DNA of 37,862 bases, taken from assembly GCA_934650095.1 (NCBI GenBank), contig CAKUFT010000015.1, positions 1 through 37,862 of the forward strand, in the 5' to 3' direction. Both the position numbers and the translations under genes were made by a program. The stretch's first letter is position 1. Each line of letters begins with the position of its first letter. Source of the DNA: an uncultured Collinsella sp. Its GTDB lineage: Bacteria > Actinomycetota > Coriobacteriia > Coriobacteriales > Coriobacteriaceae. This document shows, piece after piece, positions 24,904 through 33,246 of this stretch. A model generated the notes under the pieces. It worked only from the letters and a program-made list of their open reading frames with translations. It did no database searches and was not told the origin of the DNA.

Positions 24904-26433
24904 ATGAACGAGTCATACCGCTTGGGCGAGCAATCGATTATTGCCTATCTTCAGCGACTTGCGAATGGTGTCTCGACCGCCGAACTCGATGTTTCCGCGC
25001 TGCCTGCTGAGCTACGCGCCGTTGGTGAGCAACTGCAAAAGACGCATGCCATCCTGCAACAAGAGCGCCAGCTGCTTGAGTGCAACGCCTATATCGATCC
25101 GCTCACCAACTTGGGCAACCGCGGCGGACTCGACCGTCACGTCGAGCAGCTCTGGCGCAAAGGCGACCCCTTCACCTGCGCCTATATTGACATCGACCAT
25201 CTCAAGCATTGCAATGATAGGCTTGGCCACGCCGAAGGCAATCGCTATATTCTGAGCATCTGCCGCACGCTCTCCGAAACTATGGAGCACGATGAGATGC
25301 TGTTCCGCATCGGTGGAGACGAGTTTGTACTCGTGTCCCCCACGGCAAGCGAAGCTGAGCTCGAGCAGCGTATGGAACAGGCCCGTGCCGATCTAATCGA
25401 AGCAACCTCCGGCGGCAAAGCGCTCATGATCGCTAGCTTTAGCTTTGGCTGCTCGCGCGTCGATCCACTTGCCGGCGACACGCGTCGCCAGATGACGATG
25501 GATGCCGATCGCAAGATGTATCGTTATAAGCTTATGCATCGTGTGCAGCAGCCGAAAGACAATGGCGCGCCGCAACACCCAATTGCCGAGCAGCTTCCGT
25601 GCAACGACCGGGTGTTCCAAGCGATCTCCATGAGCTCCGAGACGCGCTATCCGTTCATCATCAATCTCGATACGGGCGAATCGCAATGGTCGGTCAACGC
25701 CGTGCGCGATTTTGATCTGCCTTCCCAGCACCCTTTTAACTCGGTCGACATGTGGCTTGCCCGCGTTCACCCCGAGGACCGCGACAACGTACGCGCCGAG
25801 CTCGATATGGTGATAAACGGTACGTGGCACTTCCATTACATGCAGTATCGCGTAATGGACGCCACCGGAGCGTACGCGTTGTGCGACTGCACGGGCTACC
25901 GCTTGGACGGCACCGATACCGAGCCTAGCATGTACGTGGGCATTATCATCAACCGAAGCCTAGCGGATACGACCGACTCGGTAACGGGCCTGGGCGATGT
26001 CCACGCCCTGGTCAACGCCATTGGCGAAATGCGTCGCGTGGCGCGCAAGGCTGGTTTGATCGCCATCAAAATCGACGATATCGCTCAGGTCAATGCCCGC
26101 TTTGGCTTTGATGCGGGCGACCGCGTTTTGGCAGAAAGCGCCGCCTGCCTCATGGAATGCTCGCGCGGCAAGGGTCGTCTGTTCCGTTCGACGGGACCGA
26201 TGTTCGTGGCGCTTTTCGACGAATTCGATCCCGAAGAGACCGACGCGATCGCAGACGAAATCGAGCGGTTCCTGGGTTCGCCTGTGCTCATCGGATCGCT
26301 TGAATACCAGCCGCCCATTCGCGTGGCTACGCTTCATCTGGACGCCGTCGACCGACAGCCCGTTTCCATTTTGAATGAACTCAAAGCGCTGCTTAAAGAG
26401 GCGCCGCAAATACCGGGCACCAAGCTGGACTAG
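24904..26433 (+). CDS. diguanylate cyclase-like protein (GGDEF-PAS-GGDEF)
   Basis: The 509-residue protein is a paralogue of the front part of the gene at 22059. It has an N-terminal helical, possibly coiled segment (1-60), a GGDEF domain with intact RIGGDEF at residues 135-141, a PAS-like domain (about 230-335), and a degenerate second GGDEF (about 340-500, RSTGPMF at the active site). It lacks the EAL part. The region IDIDHLKHCNDRLGHAEGNRYI matches the paralogue closely, including Asn where most GGDEF domains have Asp (GHxxGD). It should make c-di-GMP if the first domain is active. AAGGAGG lies nine bases before the ATG. The two genes lie in tandem, 127 bp apart. Confidence 0.88.
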   Translation: MNESYRLGEQSIIAYLQRLANGVSTAELDVSALPAELRAVGEQLQKTHAILQQERQLLECNAYIDPLTNLGNRGGLDRHVEQLWRKGDPFTCAYIDIDHLKHCNDRLGHAEGNRYILSICRTLSETMEHDEMLFRIGGDEFVLVSPTASEAELEQRMEQARADLIEATSGGKALMIASFSFGCSRVDPLAGDTRRQMTMDADRKMYRYKLMHRVQQPKDNGAPQHPIAEQLPCNDRVFQAISMSSETRYPFIINLDTGESQWSVNAVRDFDLPSQHPFNSVDMWLARVHPEDRDNVRAELDMVINGTWHFHYMQYRVMDATGAYALCDCTGYRLDGTDTEPSMYVGIIINRSLADTTDSVTGLGDVHALVNAIGEMRRVARKAGLIAIKIDDIAQVNARFGFDAGDRVLAESAACLMECSRGKGRLFRSTGPMFVALFDEFDPEETDAIADEIERFLGSPVLIGSLEYQPPIRVATLHLDAVDRQPVSILNELKALLKEAPQIPGTKLD

Positions 26434-26439
26434 CACCAC

Positions 26440-26480
26440 GGGGCGCGATGTGAAACACAAGCCGTTTCGCATCGCGCCCC
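26440..26480 (+). terminator. stem-loop after the second GGDEF gene
   Basis: GGGGCGCGATGTGAAAC pairs with GTTTCGCATCGCGCCCC, one mismatch, around a 7-nt loop, starting 6 bp after the stop. There is no T-run, so it may end or stabilise the transcript. Confidence 0.6.
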
Positions 26481-26544
26481 ACGCCATCTGCTCTCTCGTG
26501 CGATAATCCTCCGCAGAAGTCACCAAAAGCAGAGGGAGTTTGTG

Positions 26545-27168
26545 ATGAAGGTTCTTTTGGTCAATGGCAGCCCCAAGGCAAACGGCAACACCGCCCGCGC
26601 GCTCGCCGAGGTCGCCGAGCAATTGCATGCCGAGGGCATTGATACCGAGGTGTTTCAGCTGGGCGCCAAGCCCATCCGCGATTGCATCGGTTGCGGCCAG
26701 TGCGGCAAGCTTGGCGGTCGATGCACCTTTGATGACGACGTGGTGAACGAGCTCATTGCCGCCACCGAGCAGGCCGACGGCTTTGTCTTTGGCTCCCCCG
26801 TCTACTACGCACACCCCAGCGGCCGCATCCTCTCGGCCCTCGACCGCGCGTTTTATGCTGGCAGCAAGGCCTTTGCGCACAAGCCGGGCGCCGCTGTCGC
26901 CGTTGCCCGCCGCGGCGGCACGTCGACCACCTTCGATGTACTCAACAAGTACTTCACCATCAACCAGATGCCCGTGGTCGCCTCCACGTACTGGAACAAC
27001 GTCTTTGGCGCCATGCCGGGCGAGGCTGCCCAGGACGCCGAGGGCCTTGCTACCATGCGAAACATCGGTAAAAACATGGCATGGCTCCTGCGTTGCATCG
27101 AGGCAGGACAGGCCACCGGCATCGAAGCCCCCGAAGCCGATCGCGCCCGCACCAACTTCATTCGTTAG
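26545..27168 (+). CDS. flavodoxin-fold NAD(P)H-dependent FMN reductase-like protein
   Basis: The 207-residue protein opens with the FMN phosphate loop GSPKANGNTARAL, then has a Cys-rich CIGCGQCGKLGGRC near residue 48 and GSPVYYAHPSGRILSALDR, the pattern of the iron-sulfur-flavoprotein/NADPH-dependent FMN reductase family. The Cys pattern fits a cluster or disulfide site, though only some members bind iron. It likely reduces a flavin or quinone-type acceptor in the cytoplasm. The ATG follows GGGAG with a 6-nt gap; a GTG one codon upstream is an alternative. The ArsC-like gene follows after 15 bp and may be co-transcribed. Confidence 0.85.
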   Translation: MKVLLVNGSPKANGNTARALAEVAEQLHAEGIDTEVFQLGAKPIRDCIGCGQCGKLGGRCTFDDDVVNELIAATEQADGFVFGSPVYYAHPSGRILSALDRAFYAGSKAFAHKPGAAVAVARRGGTSTTFDVLNKYFTINQMPVVASTYWNNVFGAMPGEAAQDAEGLATMRNIGKNMAWLLRCIEAGQATGIEAPEADRARTNFIR

Positions 27169-27183
27169 AACGGGAGCCGATAA

Positions 27184-27525
27184 GTGAACGTGCAAATTTT
27201 TGGCACCAAGAAGTCCTTCGACACTAAGAAGGCCCAGCGCTTCTTTAAGGAGCGCCGCATTAAGGTGCAGTTTATCGACCTTAAGGAAAAGGAGATGAGC
27301 AAGGGCGAGCTCACGAGTGTCATACAGGCGGTTGGCGGCATCGACAAGCTGCTCAACCCCAAGGCCAAAGACGAGGAGACGCTCGCGCTCATCCAGCACC
27401 TCACCCCTAGCCAGCGCTTCGACAAGTTGCTCGAAAACCAGCAGGTTCTAGCCGAGCCTATCGTGCGCAACGGCAAAAAGGCCACCGTCGGTTATTGCCC
27501 CGATGTATGGGGAGCCTGGGAGTAG
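27184..27525 (+). CDS. ArsC/Spx-family protein without the active-site Cys
   Basis: The 113-residue protein has the thioredoxin-like ArsC/YffB/Spx layout: MNVQIFGTKKSFDTKKAQRF at the start, and PIVRNGKKATVGY near residue 92, matching the family's PI-hxxxxxxxxG segment. In most relatives the first loop contains Cys (for example KNCDT), but here it reads KKSFDT. So arsenate reductase activity is unlikely, and a binding or regulatory role is possible. The start is GTG with GGGAG seven bases upstream. It lies 15 bp after the flavin reductase gene. Confidence 0.8.
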   Translation: MNVQIFGTKKSFDTKKAQRFFKERRIKVQFIDLKEKEMSKGELTSVIQAVGGIDKLLNPKAKDEETLALIQHLTPSQRFDKLLENQQVLAEPIVRNGKKATVGYCPDVWGAWE

Positions 27526-27611
27526 CCTGTGTTATTTGCCGACTCGTGGGTATAAGAGCGAGCGTTCGGCATATGATTCAACTGTAAGCCATGTCTAACA
27601 AAGGAGGGCAC

Positions 27612-28742
27612 ATGCCCAACAAACCCGTGAAGATCATTATGCTTACCGGATACCTCGGTGCCGGCAAGACCACGCTGCTCAACCACATCCTCGCCAACGA
27701 CGGCGGCATCCGCGCCGCCGTCATCGTCAACGATATCGGCGAGATCAACGTCGACGCCAACCTTATCGCCGACGGCGGCCTTTCCGAGACCGACGACCTC
27801 ATCCCCCTTACCAACGGCTGCATCTGCTGCACCCTTTCGGAGGACCTCGCCAACCAGCTGCAGGGCATCGCCGATTCGGGCAACTTCGACTACATCATCA
27901 TCGAGGCCTCGGGCATCTGCGAACCTATCCCCATCGCCTACACCATCTCGAGCTTCTGCGACGAGGCCAAGGTGGGCGGCGAGCCCAAGCTCGCGCTCGA
28001 TAACATCGTTGCCGTGGTCGACTGCGCCCGCATGTACGACGAGTTCAACGGCGGCCGCGACCTGCTGGCCGAGGATATCGACGAGGACGACATCGAGAGC
28101 CTGCTGATCCAGCAGATCGAGTTCTGCTCCACGCTGATCCTCAACAAGACCGATACCGTCACGCCCGAGCAGATCGCCGAGCTCAAGGCCATCGTGCGCA
28201 GCCTGCAGAAGGATGCCGTGATCGTCGAGGCTCAAAACGGCGAGGTCCCCATGGAGGAGCTGCTCGACACCGACCGCTTCGATTTTATGCGCGCCTACAA
28301 CTCCGCCGCCTGGATCGAGGCCATGGAGCACCCCGAGGAGCATGACGACCCCGAGGTGCTTGAGTACGACATCGAGACCTTTGTATACTCGCGCCGCAAG
28401 CCGTTTGACCTGCAGAAGTTCACCGACTTTGTTGAGCAGGAGTGGCCCGACGAGGTCATCCGCGTCAAGGGTCCGCTGTGGCAGACCGGCGATCCGGACA
28501 TGTGCTACATGTTTGAGCAGGCCGGCCACCAGATGCGCCTGATGGAGAACGGCCTGTTTGTCGATTCTGCGCCCGAGGGCGAGAAGCAAAAGATCATCGA
28601 CGAGAACCCCGAGATCATGCAGATTTGGGACGACGAGACGGGCGATCGCATGACGAGCCTGTGCATCATCGGCCGTCACATGGACAAGGACGCGCTCATC
28701 GGCGCCCTCGATGCCTGCCTGACCGACTGGCACCGCGCCTAG
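27612..28742 (+). CDS. CobW/COG0523-family GTPase (putative metallochaperone)
   Basis: The 376-residue G3E GTPase carries the P-loop GYLGAGKTTLLNHIL near residue 10, the metal-binding NGCICCTL near residue 68, EASGICEP, and NKTD for guanine recognition. A C-terminal CobW domain follows. Relatives insert or deliver metals, often zinc, cobalt or nitrile-hydratase metals. The metal is not clear here, and no Zur box is recognisable upstream. The start chosen, ATG at 27612, lies 4 bp after AAGGAGG; an in-frame ATG at 27591 has no site. Confidence 0.9.
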   Translation: MPNKPVKIIMLTGYLGAGKTTLLNHILANDGGIRAAVIVNDIGEINVDANLIADGGLSETDDLIPLTNGCICCTLSEDLANQLQGIADSGNFDYIIIEASGICEPIPIAYTISSFCDEAKVGGEPKLALDNIVAVVDCARMYDEFNGGRDLLAEDIDEDDIESLLIQQIEFCSTLILNKTDTVTPEQIAELKAIVRSLQKDAVIVEAQNGEVPMEELLDTDRFDFMRAYNSAAWIEAMEHPEEHDDPEVLEYDIETFVYSRRKPFDLQKFTDFVEQEWPDEVIRVKGPLWQTGDPDMCYMFEQAGHQMRLMENGLFVDSAPEGEKQKIIDENPEIMQIWDDETGDRMTSLCIIGRHMDKDALIGALDACLTDWHRA

Positions 28743-28781
28743 GTTTTATCGAGGCGGAGCCTTTCCGCCAGCGTAACCGCC

Positions 28782-28822
28782 AAACCACCACGAAGGTGCC
28801 TGTCCCCTTCGTGGTGGTTTTT
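28782..28822 (+). terminator. terminator after the CobW gene
   Basis: AACCACCACGAAGG pairs with CCTTCGTGGTGGTT and ends in TTTTT. The loop contains CCTGTCCC, the same core found in the dispersed repeats A-C, so it may be a related element now acting as terminator. Confidence 0.8.
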
Positions 28823-28843
28823 CGTTCTGAGCCAAGGAGATTC

Positions 28844-29443
28844 ATGTTCAATATCGTGCTGTATGCGCCCGAGATTCCGGCCAACACGGGCAATATTGGC
28901 CGCACCTGCGTGGTTACCGGCACCCGCCTGCACCTGGTGGAGCCGCTGGGCTTTTCGCTCGACGACAAAACAGTACGTCGCGCCGGCCTGGGTTACTGGC
29001 AAAACTTGGACGTGACGACGTATGCCGGCTGGGAGGATTTCCTTGCCCGCAACGGCCTCTCCCCCGCCGACGAGCGTCTGCACTTACTAACCAAAAAGGC
29101 CCGCCGCACCTATGCGCAAAGCACCTATCGCGACGGTGACTTTTTGGTCTTTGGCAGCGAGAGCTCGGGCATTCCCGAGCCACTGCTTGCCGCAGCGCCC
29201 GAGCGCTGCGAGCGCATCCCCATGCTGCGCGATTGCGACTCGCTCGACAACGCCGATGCCTGGGAGGCACACGAGGAATCGCTGGGGCATACCGAAGACA
29301 ACCACGAGGCCATCCTGCAGCAGGACATCTGCGGCAACTTCGTCAATCCCAACGACTACCGCATCAGCGCCCTCAACCTCTCCAACAGCGCCGCCATCGT
29401 CCTCTACGAGGCCCTCCGCCAGACAGACTTCGCCGGCATGTGA
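28844..29443 (+). CDS. trmL: tRNA (cytidine/uridine 34-2'-O)-methyltransferase, TrmL-like
   Basis: TrmL methylates the ribose of the wobble base in some tRNA(Leu). The 199-residue SPOUT protein starts MFNIVLYAPEIPANTGNIGR, has FGSESSGIPE and ends with SALNLSNSAAIVLYEALRQ, the knot region that binds S-adenosylmethionine. About 38 residues (starting DCDSLDNADAW) lie between IPML and the SALNLSN motif, where usual TrmL (about 155-160 residues) has only a few. The ATG follows GGAGA with a 3-nt gap. Its stop codon TGA lies inside a 29-bp palindromic element that begins at 29439. Confidence 0.88.
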   Translation: MFNIVLYAPEIPANTGNIGRTCVVTGTRLHLVEPLGFSLDDKTVRRAGLGYWQNLDVTTYAGWEDFLARNGLSPADERLHLLTKKARRTYAQSTYRDGDFLVFGSESSGIPEPLLAAAPERCERIPMLRDCDSLDNADAWEAHEESLGHTEDNHEAILQQDICGNFVNPNDYRISALNLSNSAAIVLYEALRQTDFAGM

Positions 29444-29467
29444 CAAAGGGACAGTCCCTTTGTCACA
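29439..29467 (+). repeat. 3'-end palindrome, copy 1
   Basis: Arm TGTGACAAAGGGAC, central A, then the exact reverse complement: a perfect 29-bp palindrome. Bases 3-5 of the element are the TGA stop of trmL. It could act as a terminator (stem with TTT in the descending arm). Confidence 0.85.
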
Positions 29468-29480
29468 TTCGACTGACGTT

Positions 29481-29540
29481 TAGTTAAATAGAATTAATCA
29501 CTTTTAACTGGAATTAACTAGAATAAAATGAAGTTAATCA
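29481..29540. promoter_or_regulatory. six tandem 10-bp repeats upstream of the AAA+ ATPase gene
   Basis: The 60 bp divide into six consecutive 10-mers, TAGTTAAATA, GAATTAATCA, CTTTTAACTG, GAATTAACTA, GAATAAAATG and AAGTTAATCA, with consensus GAATTAAYYA. They end 21 bp before the chosen start codon. The spacing of one helical turn fits cooperative binding by a protein, perhaps the ATPase's own C-terminal winged helix. Confidence 0.6.
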
Positions 29541-29561
29541 GCGGTGCGGAAGGAGGGCGTT

Positions 29562-30662
29562 GTGGAATATCTCGAAAACCCGTTTACCCCTAGCTTTGGA
29601 GAGGTCCCCGCGCATCTTGCCGGAAGACAGCAGATTATTCGTGATCTTGACCGTGCCTTCTTGAGTCAGCGCAGACGCCCGGAGCTGACCTCGATCTTCT
29701 CGGGAGCACGCGGAACCGGTAAAACTGCCCTCATGTCGTCGCTTGCGACGAGGGCCGAATCCCATGGCTGGGTTGCCGTAAAGACAACCGCGCTTCCAGG
29801 AATGCTTGAGGAAATTGAGCTCGGAGCAAAACGGGCAGCAGCTCATCTCATTGATCTTCCGACCGATTTCGAAATTACCGGTCTTGGCATCGCGCCTCTC
29901 GGCAGCATCGAGGTCAATCACGCCCATGAGGTCTCGACCTGGCGTTACCGCATGAGCGACATCATCGACCAGCTCAATGAGGCCGACACTGGGCTACTCA
30001 TCACGGTTGATGAAGTCGATCCAACGCTCGATGAGATGATTCATCTCGCAGCCACCTATCAACACTTTGTGACCGACGGAAAGCGCGTTGCCCTGCTCAT
30101 GGCGGGACTTCCCAACAACGTATCGACGCTACTGAGCCATAAGACGGTCTCGTTTCTTCGCCGTGCTCAGCAATATCATCTGGGGCGAATCTCCGACCAT
30201 GATGTGCGCGAAGCCCTAATCCGAACAATTCAGGAAAACGACCGTGTGGCGAATGCCGAGGGAATCGATAAGGCTGTTCGCTCGATTTCGGGCTTCCCCT
30301 TTCTATTGCAGCTTGTGGGTTACCGCGCCTGGGATCTCACGAGTAACTCGAAGGAGATATCGTCGCGCGACTTTGACCAGGGAATCATAATCGCCCGCGA
30401 CGAGATGGATGACCGAATTCTCGCAGCAACCTATCGAGAACTCACTGCAGAGGACAAGCGATTCCTTATCGCCATGCTTGACGATGAGGAAGAGTCCACT
30501 ACCGCCGACCTCGTCGAGCGCCTTAAGCGTTCACCGCAGCAGGTCTCCCGCTACCGGCGTCGCATGATTGACGCCGGCATCATTGGAGAACGCGGGCGCG
30601 GAATCGTCGCTTTTGAATTGCCATTCTTCCGCGACTACCTCGCCGCTCAATGCGTGAAATAG
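29562..30662 (+). CDS. orphan AAA+ ATPase with C-terminal winged-helix domain, paralogue 1
   Basis: The 366-residue protein has NPFTPSFGE at its start, Walker A GARGTGKT near residue 47, Walker B LLITVDEVD near residue 150, and sensor 1 MAGLPNN followed by VSFLRRAQQ. The C-terminal part (about 285-360) looks like a winged helix (ADLVERLKRSPQQVSRYRRR). This is the Orc1/Cdc6-like or AAA_16-type ATPase plan. It is similar along its length to the protein encoded at 33844-34962. GTG at 29562 follows AAGGAGG with a 5-nt gap; a GTG at 29544 overlaps that site and is less likely. Function is unknown: regulator, DNA-remodelling or defence roles are all possible. Its third bases look less GC-biased than the neighbours, hinting at horizontal acquisition. 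Confidence 0.82.
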   Translation: MEYLENPFTPSFGEVPAHLAGRQQIIRDLDRAFLSQRRRPELTSIFSGARGTGKTALMSSLATRAESHGWVAVKTTALPGMLEEIELGAKRAAAHLIDLPTDFEITGLGIAPLGSIEVNHAHEVSTWRYRMSDIIDQLNEADTGLLITVDEVDPTLDEMIHLAATYQHFVTDGKRVALLMAGLPNNVSTLLSHKTVSFLRRAQQYHLGRISDHDVREALIRTIQENDRVANAEGIDKAVRSISGFPFLLQLVGYRAWDLTSNSKEISSRDFDQGIIIARDEMDDRILAATYRELTAEDKRFLIAMLDDEEESTTADLVERLKRSPQQVSRYRRRMIDAGIIGERGRGIVAFELPFFRDYLAAQCVK

Positions 30663-30669
30663 AAGTCAA

Positions 30670-30698
30670 CGTGACAAAGGGGCAGTCCCTTTGTCACA
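30670..30698 (+). repeat. 3'-end palindrome, copy 2
   Basis: Same element as copy 1 with changes at positions 1 and 13 (GGGGCAGTCCC core). It starts 8 bp after the stop of the ATPase gene and just before the convergent UvrA-like gene's stop, in the same orientation as copy 1 relative to the + strand gene. Confidence 0.8.
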
Positions 30699-30702
30699 TC
30701 GT

Positions 30703-33195
30703 TTAGAGGTAACGGCCGGTAATGCTCTTGGAGCAGGCAGCAATGTCGGCTGGCGTGCCGGTGCAGACGATTTGCCCGCCGGCGTCGCCACCGCCCGGGC
30801 CCATGTCGATCACATAATCGGCGTTACGGATAAGGTCGAGATCGTGCTCGATCACGACAACTGTGGCGCCCTTGGCAACGAGGCCGTCAAACACACTCAG
30901 CAACACCTGAACATCGAGCGGATGCAGGCCGATCGTGGGCTCGTCGAATACGAATACGGCATCGTCCTGCACACGGCCCATCTCGCTCGCGAGCTTAAGG
31001 CGCTGCGCCTCGCCACCCGAAAGCGCCGGCGTGGGCTCGCCGAGCGTGAGGTAGCCCAGGCCCAGATCGTGCAAGGTCTGCAGACGCGTCTGAACTTTCT
31101 TGAGTCCCACCGTGGCGTCGAGCGCCTCGTCCACGCTCATATCCATGAGCTGCGGCAACGTAAGCAGGCTCCCGTCCTTGCCCTCACGATGGATATGCGA
31201 AGCCGCGTCTGCATAACGCGAGCCGCGACATGCCGGACAGACGATCTCGATGTCGGGCAAAAACTGCACGTCGAGCGATATCGAGCCCGTGCCATCGCAC
31301 GTAGGGCAGCGCAAAGCGCCAGTGTTGTAGCTAAAGGCACCCGCCTTGTAGCCGGCTGCCTTGGCCTCGGGCGTACGGGCGAAGGCGCGACGCAGCTCGT
31401 CATGGATGTCGGCATAAGTCGCCACCGTCGAGCGCACGTTGGCGCCGATAGGCGTGGCGTCAATCAGGTTTGCGCGCGTGATGCCCTCGGCATCGACCCA
31501 ACGCACGTGCCCCGGCAGGCGCTCGCCAGCTGCCTGCGCCTTGAGTGCCGGAATGAGCGTCTCGAGCACCAACGTCGTCTTGCCCGAGCCCGAAACGCCC
31601 GTCACCGCGACGAGACGGCCGCGCGGGATATCGACTTCGAGTGGCTTGACGGTATGAATGGTATCGGTCGCCATGCGGATATGGCCCCGGTCGAACATTT
31701 CCTCGTCAGTCACCTGCGGGCGCAAGCGCTTGGGGTCTGCGCGTAAAAACGGCGCGATGCGGCTATCCCGCGACTGTTCGACCTCATCAACTGTACCGGC
31801 AGCGATGACATTACCACCGCCCGCTCCGGCAACGGGACCCATCTCAACCAGATAATCGGCCTCGGCAAGCACGCGTGTGTCGTGGTCGACGACAACCACG
31901 GTGTTGCCGTCGCCCACCAAGTCGCGCATCACGCCCACCAAGCCGTCAACATTTGCCGGATGCAGGCCAATCGAAGGTTCGTCCAGCACATAAAGCACGC
32001 CCGTCGAGCGATTGCGCACCACACGGGCGAGCTGTACACGCTGACGCTCGCCGGTGGAAAGCGTGGCACCGGCGCGATCAAGCGAAAGGTAGTCGAGGCC
32101 CAGATCGACCAGGCGACGGGCTGTACTCAAAAACGACTCGCAGATGTCCGCCGCCATAGGCCGCATCTCACTCGGCAGTGATGCAGGCACGCCGCGTACC
32201 CATTCGATTGCATCGCCCAGCGTCATGGCAGCCGCCTGTGCCAGATTGATGCCACGCACCTGAGGTTGGCGTGCCGCCTCGGACAGACGCGTGCCGCCGC
32301 AGTCACGACACGGGCCCTCGCGCAAAAAGCGGGCCACGCGCTTTAAGCCTTTGTCGTCCTTGACCTTGGCGAGCGCGTTCTCGACGGTATAGACGGCGTT
32401 GTAGTACGTAAAGTCGAGCGGCGTGGCGCCCTCGCCGTTCTTGGGCACATAGAGGATGTGCTTTTTGACCGCGGGACCGTGAAACACAATGTCGCGCTCC
32501 TGGGGCGTGAGCTGGTTAAACGGTACATCGGTGCGCACGCCCATCTCGCCGGCGACCTGTTTCATCAGGTCCCACATAAGCGTGCCCCAGGGAAGGACCG
32601 CGCCCTCGTTGATGGTCTTGGACTCGTCGGGCACCAGGCTCGCCTCGTCCACCTCGCGCATAACGCCCGTGCCGCCGCAGGTAGGGCACGCACCGCCGCT
32701 GTTGAAGGCAAGGTCCTCGGCACTTGGCGCATAGAACTCGCGGCCGCATGCGGGGCATGCGAGCGACAGGCCTGCGGCCACGTTAAGGCTCGGCTCCACG
32801 CGCGCCTCGCAGTGCGGGCACACGTGACGGGCGCAACGGCTAAAGAGCAGACGCAGGCTGTTGTTGAGCTCGGTCATGGTGCCAAAGGTCGAGCGCACGC
32901 CCGGCACGCTCGGACGCTGGTGCAGCGCGAGCGCCGCCGGCACGTGCAATACCTCATCCACCTGAGCGTGCTCGGCCTGCGTCAGGCGACGTCGAGTATA
33001 GGTGCTGAGCGCCTCCAAGTAGCGACGCGAGCCCTCGGCGTAAAGAACGCCCAGTGCCAGCGAACTCTTGCCCGAACCCGACACGCCGGCAATACCCACG
33101 AGCTTTCCCAGCGGGATATCAATATCGATGTCCTTAAGGTTATGGACGCGTGCGCCACGTACCTCGATAGCACTTGGTTGTTGCGACACCGTCAT
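30703..33195 (-). CDS. UvrA-like ABC ATPase lacking the UvrB-binding domain
   Basis: UvrA finds DNA damage for nucleotide excision repair. This 830-residue protein has both ATP-binding halves: Walker A GVSGSGKS and GVSGSGKT, signatures LSTGERQRVQLA (Thr for the usual second Gly) and LSGGEAQRLKLA, and Walker B VLDEPSIGLHP and VFDEPTIGLHP. It also has CxxC zinc-finger motifs (CPHC, CPAC, CPTC, CPTC, CPAC). The roughly 100-residue UvrB-binding segment that normally follows the first CPxx is missing, which explains the length against about 940 for UvrA. This is the plan of class II UvrA proteins linked to drug resistance or unknown repair roles. The ATG follows GGGAGGGGAG. The true uvrA should be elsewhere. 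Confidence 0.88.
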   Translation of the reverse strand: MTVSQQPSAIEVRGARVHNLKDIDIDIPLGKLVGIAGVSGSGKSSLALGVLYAEGSRRYLEALSTYTRRRLTQAEHAQVDEVLHVPAALALHQRPSVPGVRSTFGTMTELNNSLRLLFSRCARHVCPHCEARVEPSLNVAAGLSLACPACGREFYAPSAEDLAFNSGGACPTCGGTGVMREVDEASLVPDESKTINEGAVLPWGTLMWDLMKQVAGEMGVRTDVPFNQLTPQERDIVFHGPAVKKHILYVPKNGEGATPLDFTYYNAVYTVENALAKVKDDKGLKRVARFLREGPCRDCGGTRLSEAARQPQVRGINLAQAAAMTLGDAIEWVRGVPASLPSEMRPMAADICESFLSTARRLVDLGLDYLSLDRAGATLSTGERQRVQLARVVRNRSTGVLYVLDEPSIGLHPANVDGLVGVMRDLVGDGNTVVVVDHDTRVLAEADYLVEMGPVAGAGGGNVIAAGTVDEVEQSRDSRIAPFLRADPKRLRPQVTDEEMFDRGHIRMATDTIHTVKPLEVDIPRGRLVAVTGVSGSGKTTLVLETLIPALKAQAAGERLPGHVRWVDAEGITRANLIDATPIGANVRSTVATYADIHDELRRAFARTPEAKAAGYKAGAFSYNTGALRCPTCDGTGSISLDVQFLPDIEIVCPACRGSRYADAASHIHREGKDGSLLTLPQLMDMSVDEALDATVGLKKVQTRLQTLHDLGLGYLTLGEPTPALSGGEAQRLKLASEMGRVQDDAVFVFDEPTIGLHPLDVQVLLSVFDGLVAKGATVVVIEHDLDLIRNADYVIDMGPGGGDAGGQIVCTGTPADIAACSKSITGRYL

Positions 33196-33217
33196 CGCTC
33201 CCCTCCCGTTGATCGAA

Positions 33218-33246
33218 TGTGACAAAGGGACTGTCCCTTTGTCACA
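33218..33246 (-). repeat. 3'-end palindrome, copy 3
   Basis: Perfect 29-bp palindrome with central T on the + strand, so central A on the minus strand. Positions 3-5 of the minus-strand element are the TGA stop of the GNAT gene. It also lies just upstream of the UvrA-like gene. Confidence 0.85.

Noticed and set aside
29481..29540. Tandem units considered as a CRISPR array
   Set aside because: Units are 10 bp with no unique spacers and no cas genes are near.
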